Below, piece after piece: positions 1-8,779 of a DNA stretch of 64,000 nt. Positions within the stretch are counted from its first letter, which is position 1. Every line of letters begins with the position of its first letter. Below the pieces are notes generated by a model that had not been told where the DNA came from, made no database searches, and saw nothing but the letters and a program-made list of their open reading frames with translations. The DNA is from Rhodococcus sp. 06-462-5. Its GTDB lineage: Bacteria > Actinomycetota > Actinomycetes > Mycobacteriales > Mycobacteriaceae. The stretch spans positions 1-64,000 of the forward strand of contig NZ_NOYD01000048.1 of the NCBI RefSeq assembly GCF_002258315.1. Direction: 5' to 3'. Made by a program: the position numbers and the translations under genes.

Positions 1-113
1 CACCTGCACCGTCCCCGTCGGTCAGGAAACGCCCGACACCATCGCACCGATGAAGACAGTCGTCATCGGACCGGGTGGCGTGCCCTACCTGACCGACGGG
101 GACGGTGCAGGTG
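1..113. repeat. 26-bp perfect inverted repeat at the window edge, 61-bp loop
   Basis: Bases 1-26 are the exact reverse complement of 88-113, with 61 bases between. The repeat starts at the very first base. Read on the reverse strand, the gene that spans it continues through the loop as an implausible peptide, whereas the loop read in the opposite direction continues the same frame with a sensible protein (…VPVGQ-ETPDTIAPMKTVVIGPGG…). This suggests the loop is inverted relative to the native gene, either as a fold-back assembly artefact at a contig end or as a small invertible segment. Confidence 0.9.
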
Positions 114-496
114 AACGACGACGGATTGTCCAGTCGTGCATTGGGCAACGCCGAGGCCGCCTCTTCCTGGCCGTTGGCCTCGCACCAGTCGTCGAATTTC
201 TTGTTGATCTCGTCCTTGCCAAGCGTGTACCGACCGAGCTTGTAGTACACCTCGTCGTAACCGAGCGAGGGCTGCGTTGCGCGCACCTCGCCGATCGGGA
301 GGTCGAGAAGCTCACCGGCTTCGGCACATTGGTAGCCGAGGCCTGCGGACGAGCCGGTGGGGAGCAGGTCAGCGACCTGGCACAGCGGCGACGCCGTGCG
401 TGTCGGCGCGGCCGTGGCAACGCTGGTGACCGACGCGGACATGACAGAGATCAGTGCAAGCATGCCCACCAGGGCTGCTCTGCGACGCGAGACCAT
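1..496 (-). CDS. Secreted small protein, partial (C-terminus off window)
   Basis: Reverse-strand gene with no stop before the window edge. It starts at ATG 496, preceded by AGAGGAG about 8 nt upstream. The first 32 residues form a Sec signal peptide: RRR, then a hydrophobic core, ending in the A-T-A-A-P cleavage region. The mature part has Cys residues (SPLCQVAD, GYQCAEAG, DDWCEANG, SFTCTVP) that could form disulfides. I do not recognise the family. The last 37 or so codons run through the inverted repeat at 1-113 and probably do not show the native C-terminus. No operon partner is visible; the gene is followed upstream by the acetyltransferase on the same strand 115 bp away. Confidence 0.7.
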   Translation of the reverse strand, partial: MVSRRRAALVGMLALISVMSASVTSVATAAPTRTASPLCQVADLLPTGSSAGLGYQCAEAGELLDLPIGEVRATQPSLGYDEVYYKLGRYTLGKDEINKKFDDWCEANGQEEAASALPNARLDNPSSFTCTVPVGQVGHATRSDDDCLHRCDGVGRFLTDGDGAG

Positions 497-611
497 TCGG
501 TGAAACTCCTCTGAGTTCGAGTGAAGTTCTCCGAGGGTGCAGCCCGCGGGTCACCGGTCGATGTCGCAGAGCCGAACCGGAGGTGTTCGAGAGGTGAACG
601 CAGCGCGCCGG

Positions 612-1142
612 TCAGCGATCCTCGCGCAACATCGCGTAAACGAGGGTGTCGGTCCACTCACCCTTGCACCACCAGTTCTGCCGGAAGTGCGCTTCCTGAC
701 GCATCCCGACCCGCGCGGCCAACCGGGCAGAGGCGTCGTTGCGACCGTCCAGCTGTGCGCTGACGCGGTGGATCTGGGGTAACGAGAACACGTGCTCGAT
801 CAAGGCGGTGACCGCCTCGGTGGCGTAGCCGCGGCCCGCAACGTCGGGGGAGAACGTCCAGCCGAGTTCGACGAGAGCCGGGGAACCGTCGACCAACCAC
901 GCCTCGACGTTGCCCACCACAGTGCCCTCGTATTCGACGACCATTGCGAGTGCCTGGGTGTGCAGTCCGATTCGCTTCATCCGTTTGCCCACCGCAGCAA
1001 CCGCATCGTTGTGTGTCCACGCTTCGTGGAGCAGGTAGCGGCAGACTTCCGGGTCGCTGTAGTAGGCGAGAATCCTGTCCGCATCGGCGGGTTCGTACAG
1101 ACGAAGGGTCAGGCGCTCGGTGTGGATGGGCTCGACAGTCAT
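612..1142 (-). CDS. GNAT family N-acetyltransferase (RimJ/RimL-like)
   Basis: A 176-aa protein beginning MTVEPIHTERLTLR, the standard N-terminus of RimJ/RimL-type acetyltransferases that transfer acetyl from acetyl-CoA to an amine. The acetyl-CoA-binding motif A is visible as VAGRGYATEAV near residues 110-120, followed by the N-x-A-S-x-R-x-x-x-R-x-G-M segment (NDASARLAARVGM). The start at 1142 is chosen because it places this conserved N-terminus at residue 1; upstream in-frame codons are not conserved-looking and the ribosome site is weak. The substrate cannot be read from the sequence. It is divergent from the ssu-type operon that follows. Confidence 0.85.
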   Translation of the reverse strand: MTVEPIHTERLTLRLYEPADADRILAYYSDPEVCRYLLHEAWTHNDAVAAVGKRMKRIGLHTQALAMVVEYEGTVVGNVEAWLVDGSPALVELGWTFSPDVAGRGYATEAVTALIEHVFSLPQIHRVSAQLDGRNDASARLAARVGMRQEAHFRQNWWCKGEWTDTLVYAMLREDR

Positions 1143-1258
1143 ATGTCCGATTCTGCCCGACTTGCATTCACGCTGATTCGAACCCTGGTCTATGACCCGA
1201 CTCGTAACGGATGGTGGTGACTCGAACCTGCTCACCCTCAACCGGAAGGCCCGTACCC

Positions 1259-2119
1259 ATGGTCATGACGTCGTACGCCGCTCCCGCGGGACCCGTGGAC
1301 ACGCGCGACGGCGACGCCTCCAGCATCGGCTCCACACCCGTCTCGCCGAAAGGCTCTGCGTGGCAGCGGTACCGCTGGACCGTCGTGCGCGCCTTGTCAC
1401 CGGTCGTGCTCCTCGTTCTCTGGCAGATCGCCAGTGCTGCCGGAGTTCTCTCCGAACGCGTGCTGCCTGCACCGTCACTGATATTCGACGCAGGTCTGGA
1501 GTTGCTGCGCAACGGTGAATTGGCCGACGCACTCGCCATTTCCGGAACCCGCGTAGTCCAGGGACTCGTGCTGGGTGGGGTGATCGGGGTGGCGCTCGGA
1601 GCGCTCGTCGGACTGTCCAAACTTGCCGAGGCAACCGTGGACCCGCCGCTGCAGATGCTGCGCGCGCTGCCGCACCTCGGTCTCATCCCGCTGTTCATCC
1701 TGTGGTTCGGAATCGGGGAGACTCCCAAGATCCTGCTCGTCGCTCTGGGAGTCGCATTTCCGTTGTACCTCAACACGTTCTCGGCGATTCGCCAGATCGA
1801 TCGCAATTTCCTCGACACGGCCGTCGTACTCGGTTTCTCGTGGCGTCAGCGGTTCACCACGATCATTCTGCCGAGCATCGCCCCGCAACTGCTGGTGGGA
1901 CTTCGGCAGTCGTTGGCCATTGCGTGGTTGTCGCTGATCGTGGCCGAGCAGATCAACGCCGAATCCGGGCTCGGTTACATCATCAACAATGCGCGGGACT
2001 TCCTGCGGGTCGACACCATCATCTTCGGACTCGTCGTCTACGCCCTGATGGGAATCGCCACCGACGGCATCGTGCGGGTACTCGAAAAGCGCGCCCTTCG
2101 TTACCGATTGGATGCATGA
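1259..2119 (+). CDS. ssuC: ABC transporter permease, sulfonate/nitrate/taurine type
   Basis: Inner-membrane permease of the SsuC/TauC family (286 aa), which forms the channel for aliphatic sulfonates or related anions. After a Pro/Ser-rich N-terminal tail of about 40 residues there are about six hydrophobic segments and the EAA-loop region that contacts the ATPase (VVLGFSWRQRFTTIILPSIAP). ATG 1259 is chosen over the GTG at 1211 because GGAAGG lies about 10 nt upstream. The ATPase gene starts 3 nt after the stop and the binding protein and monooxygenase follow, giving the order permease-ATPase-SBP-monooxygenase. Family assignment is firm; the actual substrate is inferred from the linked SsuD-like enzyme. 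Confidence 0.88.
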   Translation: MVMTSYAAPAGPVDTRDGDASSIGSTPVSPKGSAWQRYRWTVVRALSPVVLLVLWQIASAAGVLSERVLPAPSLIFDAGLELLRNGELADALAISGTRVVQGLVLGGVIGVALGALVGLSKLAEATVDPPLQMLRALPHLGLIPLFILWFGIGETPKILLVALGVAFPLYLNTFSAIRQIDRNFLDTAVVLGFSWRQRFTTIILPSIAPQLLVGLRQSLAIAWLSLIVAEQINAESGLGYIINNARDFLRVDTIIFGLVVYALMGIATDGIVRVLEKRALRYRLDA

Positions 2120-2122
2120 TTC

Positions 2123-2842
2123 ATGACTACGACAACCACGTCCGTCGCCACCCTGCGCGGCATCGACAAGTTCTACGGCTCCAGTCACGTGTTGAAGGGT
2201 GTCGACCTGTCCATCGACCGCGGTGAGATCGTATCGCTGGTGGGACGATCCGGCTCCGGTAAGTCGACGATCCTGCGCGTTCTGGCCGGTCTGTCGACGG
2301 ACCACACGGGGGAGCGGCATGTCGCCGGGCATCCTGCGGTGGCGTTCCAGGAACCGCGGCTGTTTCCGTGGCGCTCGGTCCGGCAGAACGTGTCCTACGG
2401 GCTCAACACAGCCGGCGTGACGGGTAACGAGGCGTTGACTGCTGCGGATGCGACCCTCGACGAAGTCGGGCTCGCGGACAAGCGAGACGCGTGGCCGATG
2501 ACGTTGTCCGGCGGCCAAGCTCAGCGCGCCGCACTCGCCAGAGCCTTGGTGGGCGAGCCGGAGCTGCTGCTGCTCGACGAACCGTTCGGCGCTCTCGACG
2601 CGCTCACTCGGCTGTCCATGCAGTCTCTGCTACTCGACCTATGGGGACGGCACCGATTCGGCATCCTTCTGGTCACGCACGACGTCGACGAAGCGATTGC
2701 GTTGGGAGACAGGGTATTGGTGCTCGACGGGGGTGCCGTGGCCGAGACCGTCCCCGTCGACCTCCCTCGTCCCCGCGACCGGGGAACAGCCGGCTTCTCC
2801 CGCATCCGCACCCATTTGCTCTCCGCCCTCGGCGTTCACTGA
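2123..2842 (+). CDS. ssuB: ABC transporter ATP-binding protein, sulfonate type
   Basis: Cytoplasmic ATPase (239 aa) that powers the adjacent permease. All ABC motifs are present: Walker A GRSGSGKST (41-49), Q-loop at Gln76 (AFQEPRLFPW, the SsuB/TauB/NrtD signature), LSGGQ (128-132), Walker B LLLLDE (148-153) and the switch His186 in VTHD. It begins 3 nt after the permease stop and has normal length. SsuB and TauB cannot be separated by motif alone; the neighbouring SsuD-type monooxygenase favours sulfonates. Confidence 0.92.
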   Translation: MTTTTTSVATLRGIDKFYGSSHVLKGVDLSIDRGEIVSLVGRSGSGKSTILRVLAGLSTDHTGERHVAGHPAVAFQEPRLFPWRSVRQNVSYGLNTAGVTGNEALTAADATLDEVGLADKRDAWPMTLSGGQAQRAALARALVGEPELLLLDEPFGALDALTRLSMQSLLLDLWGRHRFGILLVTHDVDEAIALGDRVLVLDGGAVAETVPVDLPRPRDRGTAGFSRIRTHLLSALGVH

Positions 2843-2878
2843 GTAATCAATTCCTCTCATAAGAAGGATCTTTCACGC

Positions 2879-3925
2879 ATGTCGTCACACGTTCGTTCTC
2901 GATCGCTGCGCGCCGTCGGGATACTCGCTGCCCTGTCCCTGACGGTTGTCGGACTCACCGGTTGTGTCTCCCGCGGCAGCGACACCACAACCACCGAAGC
3001 GCCCGAACTCGTCTCGAACGACCAGCTCGCCACCGTCACCCTCGACGTCGGCGACCAGAAGGGTGGCACCGAAGCCCTGCTTCGCGCGTCCGGGGAGCTG
3101 GACTCTGCGCCGTACGCCGTTGCGTTCTCCACCTTCACGTCCGGCCCGCCGCAGGTGGAGGCCGCAACGGCCGGTCAGATCGACTTCGCGGTCACGGGTA
3201 ACACACCCCCGGTGTTCGGAGTCGCAGCCAACGCGCGCATCAAGGTCGTCTCCGCCTACACCAACGATGCGAGTGGCGATCAGATTCTGGTGCCTGCCGA
3301 TTCGACTCTAGCGTCGTTCGCAGACCTGCGGGGCAAGAAGATCGCAGTGGGCAAGGGCAGTTCGGCGCACGGCCATGTGCTGCTGCAGTTGCAGAAGGCA
3401 GGGTTGACCACCGACGACGTTCAGTTGGTGTTTCTCCAGCCTGCCGATGCGCTGACGGCATTCACCTCGGGTGAGGTCGATGCCTGGGCGATCTGGGATC
3501 CGTTCACCGCGATCGCGCAGGTCCAGAACGGCTCGAAGACGCTGACCACCGCCGAGGGCGTCGCCAACGGCTACGGCTTCGGGATCGCGTCTCAGCAGGC
3601 GCTGGACGATCCCGCGAAGAACACGGCTCTGCAGGATTTCGTGGTTCGTCTGGCCAAGGCGTCCGCCTGGGCGAACGCCAATCCGGCCGAGTGGGCGGCG
3701 GCGTACTCCACGGCCGTCGGCATCGACCCGGCGGCCGGTGAATTGGCTCAGGGGCGAAGCCAGCGACCCGCAATTGCGCTCGACGACAAAGTGATCGAGT
3801 CCGAGCAGGCGCTCTTCGATGCGTTCGTCGAGAGCGGAAGCATTCCCGGTGGCAACACGTTCGCGGACTTCGTCGACACGCGGTACAACGACGCCATCGC
3901 CGACGCCACCCTCTCCAGCAACTGA
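2879..3925 (+). CDS. ssuA: ABC transporter substrate-binding lipoprotein, sulfonate type
   Basis: A 348-aa extracytoplasmic binding protein of the SsuA/TauA/NMT1-like family. It carries a lipoprotein signal peptide with lipobox LTGC (Cys about residue 29), so it is probably tethered to the outer face of the membrane as usual in Gram-positives. Typical SsuA segments are visible: DVGDQKGGTEALLRASGEL, FTSGPPQVEA and DLRGKKIAVGKGSSAH. AAGAAGGA lies about 10 nt before the ATG. Together with the two genes upstream it completes a single-ligand importer. Ligand identity is inferred from context. Confidence 0.88.
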   Translation: MSSHVRSRSLRAVGILAALSLTVVGLTGCVSRGSDTTTTEAPELVSNDQLATVTLDVGDQKGGTEALLRASGELDSAPYAVAFSTFTSGPPQVEAATAGQIDFAVTGNTPPVFGVAANARIKVVSAYTNDASGDQILVPADSTLASFADLRGKKIAVGKGSSAHGHVLLQLQKAGLTTDDVQLVFLQPADALTAFTSGEVDAWAIWDPFTAIAQVQNGSKTLTTAEGVANGYGFGIASQQALDDPAKNTALQDFVVRLAKASAWANANPAEWAAAYSTAVGIDPAAGELAQGRSQRPAIALDDKVIESEQALFDAFVESGSIPGGNTFADFVDTRYNDAIADATLSSN

Positions 3926-3968
3926 CGAGCCACCAACTGATCACCCATCACGTCGTAGGAGTTCACTC

Positions 3969-5078
3969 GTGACCGCACGCATTTTCTGGTTCCTTCCCAC
4001 CGCGGGCGACGGCCGCTCCATCGTCGGTGCGTCCCACGCATCCGGCAACCTCCGCGAACCCGCCGGGTTTCGTCGCCCGTCGCTGCGCTACCTCACCGAG
4101 GTGGCGCAGGCTGCGGACCGACTCGACTTCGAGGGTGTGCTGACTCCGACCGGAACCTGGTGCGAGGACGCGTGGCTCACCACGGCGGCTCTACTGCAGA
4201 GCACCCGACGGCTGAAGTTCCTCGTCGCCTTCCGTCCCGGCCTCACGCCGCCCACGTTGGCGGCGCAGCAGGCGGCGACGTTGCAGCGCTTCTCGGAGGG
4301 ACGGGTGTTGTTCAACATCGTCACCGGGGGCGACGACGTCGAGCAGCGTCGGTTCGGGGATTGGATCGACCACGATCGACGCTACGCCCGCACCGACGAG
4401 TTTCTCGAACTCGTTCAACGCATCTGGACCGAGCCGTCGGTCGACCACAAGGGCGAGTTCTTCGAGGTGGCCGATGCACGGGTATCCGAGGCACCGGATC
4501 CGTTGCCGGAGTTCTGGTTCGGCGGCTCCTCCGAGCCGGCTCTCGAGGTCGCGGCCAAGCGCGTGCAGACGTATCTGACGTGGGGCGAGCCGCCTGCCGA
4601 TGCTCGCGCCAAGATCGAGAAGGTGCAGGTGCTCGCGGATGCCGAGGGCCGCAAGCTCACTTACGGCATCCGCCTGCACACCATCAGCCGTGATACGTCC
4701 GAGGAGGCCTGGGCCGTCGCACAGAAGCTTCTCGACGAGCTTCCCGAGGATCAGGTGTCGCAGGCACATGCGCTGCACTCGTCGTCACAGTCCGAGGGAC
4801 AGCGTCGGATGGCCGCGTTGCACGGCGGCAGCAAGGACTCGCTCGAGATCTACCCCAACCTATGGGCCGGAGTAGGACTCGTTCGCGGCGGCGCAGGGAC
4901 TGCATTGGTCGGTTCGCACGAGGAGGTCGCAAACCTGATCGGCGAATACCACGATGCAGGCTTCGCCGAGTTCATCCTCTCGGGCTACCCGCACCTGGAA
5001 GAGGCGTATCACTTCGCCGAGGGCGTGCGTCCCATCCTCGATGCGCGCGGAATCACCGTGCCCGCTCGTCGGGTGTAG
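3969..5078 (+). CDS. ssuD: FMNH2-dependent alkanesulfonate monooxygenase (LLM class)
   Basis: A 369-aa luciferase-like TIM-barrel monooxygenase of the SsuD/MsuD branch, which uses FMNH2 and O2 to cleave the C-S bond of sulfonates to aldehyde and sulfite. Hallmarks include FWFLPTAGDGR at the N-terminus, LLQSTRRLKFLVAFRPG, FNIVTGGD and the C-terminal ILSGYPHLEEAYHFAE, all characteristic of SsuD. GTG 3969 is preceded by GTAGGAG at 3955-3961. It closes the ssuCBA operon, 43 nt after ssuA. Reduced flavin is probably supplied by the reductases on the opposite strand just downstream. Confidence 0.92.
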   Translation: MTARIFWFLPTAGDGRSIVGASHASGNLREPAGFRRPSLRYLTEVAQAADRLDFEGVLTPTGTWCEDAWLTTAALLQSTRRLKFLVAFRPGLTPPTLAAQQAATLQRFSEGRVLFNIVTGGDDVEQRRFGDWIDHDRRYARTDEFLELVQRIWTEPSVDHKGEFFEVADARVSEAPDPLPEFWFGGSSEPALEVAAKRVQTYLTWGEPPADARAKIEKVQVLADAEGRKLTYGIRLHTISRDTSEEAWAVAQKLLDELPEDQVSQAHALHSSSQSEGQRRMAALHGGSKDSLEIYPNLWAGVGLVRGGAGTALVGSHEEVANLIGEYHDAGFAEFILSGYPHLEEAYHFAEGVRPILDARGITVPARRV

Positions 5079-5099
5079 CTCTCGGTTCGAGGTGGCGGT

Positions 5100-6326
5100 T
5101 CACCAACCCTGCGCAATACCCTGGGGGAGCAGGTGACCCATCTGGGAGCGTTTCGTTTCCAGGTATCGGATGTTGGCCCGCGCGGCGCCGACGATGATCG
5201 GCAGTCGTGCACTCACGTCGACCCCGTGCGCTTCGAGGCCACGAATCTTGTCCGGATTGTTGGTCAGCAGGCGGACTGTGCTCAGACCGAGATCTTTCAG
5301 AATGGCTGCGGCGCCGCCGTATTCGCGTCCGTCCGCCGGTTCGTCGAGCTCGAGATTGGCTTGCACGGTGTCGAATCCCTCGTCCTGAAGTCGGTATGCA
5401 GCAAGCTTTTTCAGCAAGCCGATGCCGCGACCTTCGTGGCCGCGGAGGTACACCAGGACGCCGCCCTCTGCGGCGATTCGTTCGAGGGCAGTTTCGAGCT
5501 GCGGACCACACTCGCACCGTTGCGAGAGGAACGATTCACCGGTGAGGCACTCCGAATGCACTCGCACCAACGCCTTGTCGGTGACGTCTCCGGAGACCAG
5601 AGCCACGTGCTCGGCCCCGGTCTCGTGATCGGTGTAGCCGAACATCGCGAACGTGCCGTGTGGCGTCGTAAGAGTCGTCTCCACCACCCGCCCGACGCGA
5701 GCGGGCCCGGCAACCGGTGCGGGATCCCGAAGTTGGCGGTACGCGATGAGCTCTTCGATGGTGAGCACCGGAAGGTTCATGCGCGTGCCGAGGCTCTCGA
5801 TCTCGGGAAAGCGCATCATCGATCCGTCGTCGGCCACCAGCTCGGCGATCACTCCCACAGCGGGCAACCCGGCGAGAGCACACAGGTCGACGGCGGCCTC
5901 GGTGTGTCCCGGTCGTTCCAGAACCCCACCCGGGCGAGCGCGCAGAGGGAGAACGTGCCCTGGGCGGATGATGTCGGACGCCACTGCGCCCGGATCTGCC
6001 AGCACCTGCAAGGTCTTCGCACGGTCGGCCGCGCTGATGCCGGTGGTGATCCCTACGGCTGCGTCGACGGTCACGGTGTAGGCCGTCTTCTTCGGGTCCT
6101 GATTGTTCGACACCATCGGGGGTAGCTCCAGGGCATCTGCCCGTGCGTCGCTCATCGGTGCGCACAGCAGCCCCGAGGTGTTGCGGACGGTCCATGCCGT
6201 CCACGCGGGACTGACGCGGTCCGCGGCCAAGATCACGTCGCCCTCGTTCTCCCGATCGGCCGAATCGGTGACGAACACCGGTTTTCCGGCTCGGAGTGCA
6301 TCGAGGGCATGTTCGACGGCACTCAT
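5100..6326 (-). CDS. ribBA: Bifunctional DHBP synthase / GTP cyclohydrolase II
   Basis: A 408-aa fusion catalysing the two entry reactions of riboflavin synthesis. The N-terminal RibB half has the active-site loop DRENEGD (about residues 24-30), TGISAADRAKT, RPGHVLPLRA and HTEAAVDL. The C-terminal RibA half has the zinc ligands in HSECLTGESF…QRCECG, LRGHEGRGIGL and TNNPDKIRGL. Its ATG overlaps the stop of the flavin reductase by one base (TGATG), so it is co-translated with the flavin reductases and a monooxygenase. A dedicated copy inside a monooxygenase operon, rather than in a rib operon, suggests it boosts FMN supply when these flavoenzymes are induced. Whether the genome has a second ribBA cannot be seen here. 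Confidence 0.93.
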   Translation of the reverse strand: MSAVEHALDALRAGKPVFVTDSADRENEGDVILAADRVSPAWTAWTVRNTSGLLCAPMSDARADALELPPMVSNNQDPKKTAYTVTVDAAVGITTGISAADRAKTLQVLADPGAVASDIIRPGHVLPLRARPGGVLERPGHTEAAVDLCALAGLPAVGVIAELVADDGSMMRFPEIESLGTRMNLPVLTIEELIAYRQLRDPAPVAGPARVGRVVETTLTTPHGTFAMFGYTDHETGAEHVALVSGDVTDKALVRVHSECLTGESFLSQRCECGPQLETALERIAAEGGVLVYLRGHEGRGIGLLKKLAAYRLQDEGFDTVQANLELDEPADGREYGGAAAILKDLGLSTVRLLTNNPDKIRGLEAHGVDVSARLPIIVGAARANIRYLETKRSQMGHLLPQGIAQGW

Positions 6327-6823
6327 CAGAGATCTACCGCCAGCCGGCGAAACTTACTGCCGTGGAAAACCATCGGTGCGATTCCGTCCTTGATTTCCAG
6401 TTCGTTGATGCGCATCAGGACGATGTCGTGGTCGCCGGCCGTGACTTGCTCGGTCACCGTGGCGTCCAGCCACATGCTGGCACCGTCGATGAACAGGGCA
6501 CCGTCCTCCGTCGTCACGGTCGTCAGCCCCTCGAAGCGGTTACCTGTCTTCGCCGCGAGAGTGCGAGCCGCGACGTCGTGGAGTTCGCCGAGAACGCTGA
6601 TCCCAATTCGCGGTGCTGCCGCGAACTTGGGCCACGTGGTCGAGGTGTCCTGAACGCAGAATGCAACGAGAGGTGGATCGATCGACACCGCGACGAAGCT
6701 GCTCGCCGCCATCCCTACCTGTACTCCGTCGATCTCGGCGCAGACGGCGACGACGCCGCTGGGGAACTGTCCGAACGCGTTTCGTAGCACGGACTGGTCG
6801 AAGCTTGTGGTGCTCAGGGTCAT
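6326..6823 (-). CDS. Flavin reductase (HpaC/DszD-type FMN-binding split barrel)
   Basis: A 165-aa protein of the flavin reductase-like split-barrel family, which reduces FMN with NAD(P)H and releases FMNH2 for two-component monooxygenases. Diagnostic stretches are RNAFGQFPSGVVAVCAE, GMAASSFVAVSIDPPLVAFC, the ISVLGE segment and the late D-H-D-I-V-L motif. It overlaps the NAD(P)H:FMN reductase by 4 nt upstream and ribBA by 1 nt downstream. Two different reductase folds side by side in one operon is unusual; they may serve different partners. DszD of desulfurising Rhodococcus belongs to this family, but I do not claim orthology. Confidence 0.9.
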   Translation of the reverse strand: MTLSTTSFDQSVLRNAFGQFPSGVVAVCAEIDGVQVGMAASSFVAVSIDPPLVAFCVQDTSTTWPKFAAAPRIGISVLGELHDVAARTLAAKTGNRFEGLTTVTTEDGALFIDGASMWLDATVTEQVTAGDHDIVLMRINELEIKDGIAPMVFHGSKFRRLAVDL

Positions 6824-7326
6824 GATGCATCCGTTCGGGTTCGGGCAGCGGCGAGAATGGTGTCGCCCCAGCGAGTTACGTAGTCGGTGATTCGGGAATC
6901 GGTGGTGTAGGTCGAATCGATGAGGTAGAGGCCGGGGGCCGGTGCGACCGCGCCGAGTTCGACGAGAACGTGTTTGAGAAACAGATCGGGTGCCATGGCG
7001 TGGGCGGGACCGGCACCCAACATGAGCGGAACGGCAACGACATTCTTCAGTCCGGTGTCGCCTGCGAACTGATCGAGGAACAACTTCAGCACTCCGGTGT
7101 ACGTCGCCTTGAAGGTCGGACTGGCGAAGACGACGAGATCGGAGGACGACACGGTGTCCACTGCAGCCTGAACTGCGGCGTCACCCCACCCGAGCAGTCC
7201 GGGCCCGAGGGTGATCACGTCGACGGTTCCGCCCGGCTCACCCGTCAATGCGGTGGCGAGAACGCGGGCGGCGTCGAGTGTTCGTGACTCGGGTTTCGGA
7301 TTGCCCGCCACTACGGTGATTTTCAT
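6820..7326 (-). CDS. NAD(P)H-dependent FMN reductase (SsuE/MsuE flavodoxin-like)
   Basis: A 168-aa flavodoxin-fold reductase beginning MKITVVAGNPKPESRT, the FMN-phosphate-binding loop of the SsuE/MsuE family. SPTFKATYTGVLKLFLDQF is the second family signature. It delivers FMNH2 to sulfonate monooxygenases. ATG 7326 is chosen because it places the conserved beta-strand at residue 1 and has AAAGG about 8 nt upstream; longer in-frame versions add a non-conserved leader. It overlaps the next reductase by 4 nt. The 160-bp gap to the upstream monooxygenase gene holds no convincing gene or terminator. Confidence 0.9.
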   Translation of the reverse strand: MKITVVAGNPKPESRTLDAARVLATALTGEPGGTVDVITLGPGLLGWGDAAVQAAVDTVSSSDLVVFASPTFKATYTGVLKLFLDQFAGDTGLKNVVAVPLMLGAGPAHAMAPDLFLKHVLVELGAVAPAPGLYLIDSTYTTDSRITDYVTRWGDTILAAARTRTDAS

Positions 7327-7486
7327 ACGTGAACCTTTCGTTCGGGGCGATGACACCAGCAAACAGCACGTGCGTAGCACCCTCGAGACTTCCCGGTTGC
7401 ATGTCGATTGCGCCGTGTCGTGCTCGGCGATGCAGACCGTCGAGCTGGGGAAACGCCAAAATTCATGGGGCACAACGCCACCTGCA

Positions 7487-8779
7487 TCAGAAGGCAGCGA
7501 GGTTCTCTCGGAACGTGGTTCGCGAATAACCGTCGCGAATCGCTCCGCGACGACGCAGTGCAGGAGCGAGACCGTCGGAGATTTCGGCGATGGCTTTGCG
7601 CGTGACAGGAGATGCGATGAGGAAGCCGTCTCCGCCGATGAATTCCATTGCCTCCTCCATTTTCTCGGCCACTGTCTCGACCGTTCCGACGAGCTCCATC
7701 GATTCCGTGGTCGGATAGTTCGCCACGATCTCGCGCAGGGTCTTGCCGGTTTTCGCCATGTCCGCGAGCGTGCTCTGGTGCCCGTTGTACTGGGTCAGAT
7801 CGGGAACCGGCGCGTCGATGTCGAACTGTGAGAAATCGGTGCTGCTGAAGTACGACATCGCCGACAGGATGCCGTCGATGTTGTTTCGCTGCACTTCGCG
7901 CATCCGATCGCGTTTGACCAGAGCTTCCTCGTCGGTATCGGCCATGATGGGGCTGACCAGGAACAGCACTTTGACATCGTCGGGCTTGCGGCCGTACTCG
8001 ACGAGCCTGCGGCTGATGTCCTCGCGGTATTCCTTCATGGCATCCAGTCCGCGGACATTGGCGATGATGGTGTCGGCGTGTTTTGCACCGAATGCGCGGC
8101 CGGCGGGAGAACCTCCGGCTTGGCAGATGACCGGACGACCCTGGGGGCCGCGCGGCACGTTCAGCGGACCTCGCGAGGCGTAGTACTTGCCCTCGAAATC
8201 GACCGTGTGGATCTTTTCGTGATCGGCGAACACTCCGGATTCCGAGTCCAGAACCAGGGCGTCCTCGTCCCACGAATCCCACAGTTGCGTGACGACGTCC
8301 ACCCATTCGTCGGCCATCTCGTAGCGGAGATCGTGTTCGATCTGCTTGGCCAATCCGTAGTTCTGTGCGGCTCCGTCGGCGCTCGCGGTGACGAGATTGA
8401 TCCCGACCCGGCCCTCTGTCAGATGGTCGAGAGTCGACATCAGTCGGGCGGCCAGGAACGGCGGATAGAACGTCGTGGCGACGGTGGCGATGATGCCGAT
8501 GCGCTCGGTGGCGTCCGCCATCAGCGGGACGAGGGGCATCGGGTCGAAACGCACCGTGGTGCCGCGGCGTACGGAGCTTTCGAACGTCCCACGGTAGACG
8601 TTGGACAGTACCGACGAATCCTCGAGCATGATGTAGTCGAAGCCTGCACGCTCGAGGCTTCGCGCGGCATCGACGAAGAGATCGGGTCGACCGACGTCGG
8701 ACGCCACGTTGCCCGACCACGGCTGGTTCCAGCCGTAGACCCCGAAGCCCGTCGTGAAGAACCAGCCGAGATGCATCAT
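7487..8779 (-). CDS. DszA/NtaA-type FMNH2-dependent monooxygenase (LLM copy 1)
   Basis: A 430-aa member of the NtaA/SnaA/DszA group of bacterial luciferase-like monooxygenases, which oxidise sulfones, chelating amines or similar substrates with FMNH2 from a separate reductase. It begins MMHLGWF and has the group signatures SLERAGFDYIMLEDS, TTFYPPFLAARLMSTLDHL, EGRVGINLVTASADGAAQNYG, FEGKYYASRGPLN and RPVICQAGGSPAGR. ATG 8779 is chosen because it begins the conserved HLGWF; it overlaps the stop of a 26-aa ORF (8776-8856) and is probably translationally coupled to it. In sequence it is closest to the other NQPW-containing copies at 15263 and 16614. First enzyme gene of the operon that continues into the reductases and ribBA. 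Confidence 0.93.
   Translation of the reverse strand: MMHLGWFFTTGFGVYGWNQPWSGNVASDVGRPDLFVDAARSLERAGFDYIMLEDSSVLSNVYRGTFESSVRRGTTVRFDPMPLVPLMADATERIGIIATVATTFYPPFLAARLMSTLDHLTEGRVGINLVTASADGAAQNYGLAKQIEHDLRYEMADEWVDVVTQLWDSWDEDALVLDSESGVFADHEKIHTVDFEGKYYASRGPLNVPRGPQGRPVICQAGGSPAGRAFGAKHADTIIANVRGLDAMKEYREDISRRLVEYGRKPDDVKVLFLVSPIMADTDEEALVKRDRMREVQRNNIDGILSAMSYFSSTDFSQFDIDAPVPDLTQYNGHQSTLADMAKTGKTLREIVANYPTTESMELVGTVETVAEKMEEAMEFIGGDGFLIASPVTRKAIAEISDGLAPALRRRGAIRDGYSRTTFRENLAAF

Noticed and set aside
1475..2518. 347-aa reverse-strand open frame over ssuC/ssuB
   Set aside because: Shadow of high GC3 in the forward genes; composition rich in Arg/Gln/His, no motifs, and both forward genes have clear families.
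7323..8720. 465-aa reverse frame overlapping monooxygenase copy 1
   Set aside because: Arg-rich frame-shifted shadow; the true frame contains all LLM signatures.
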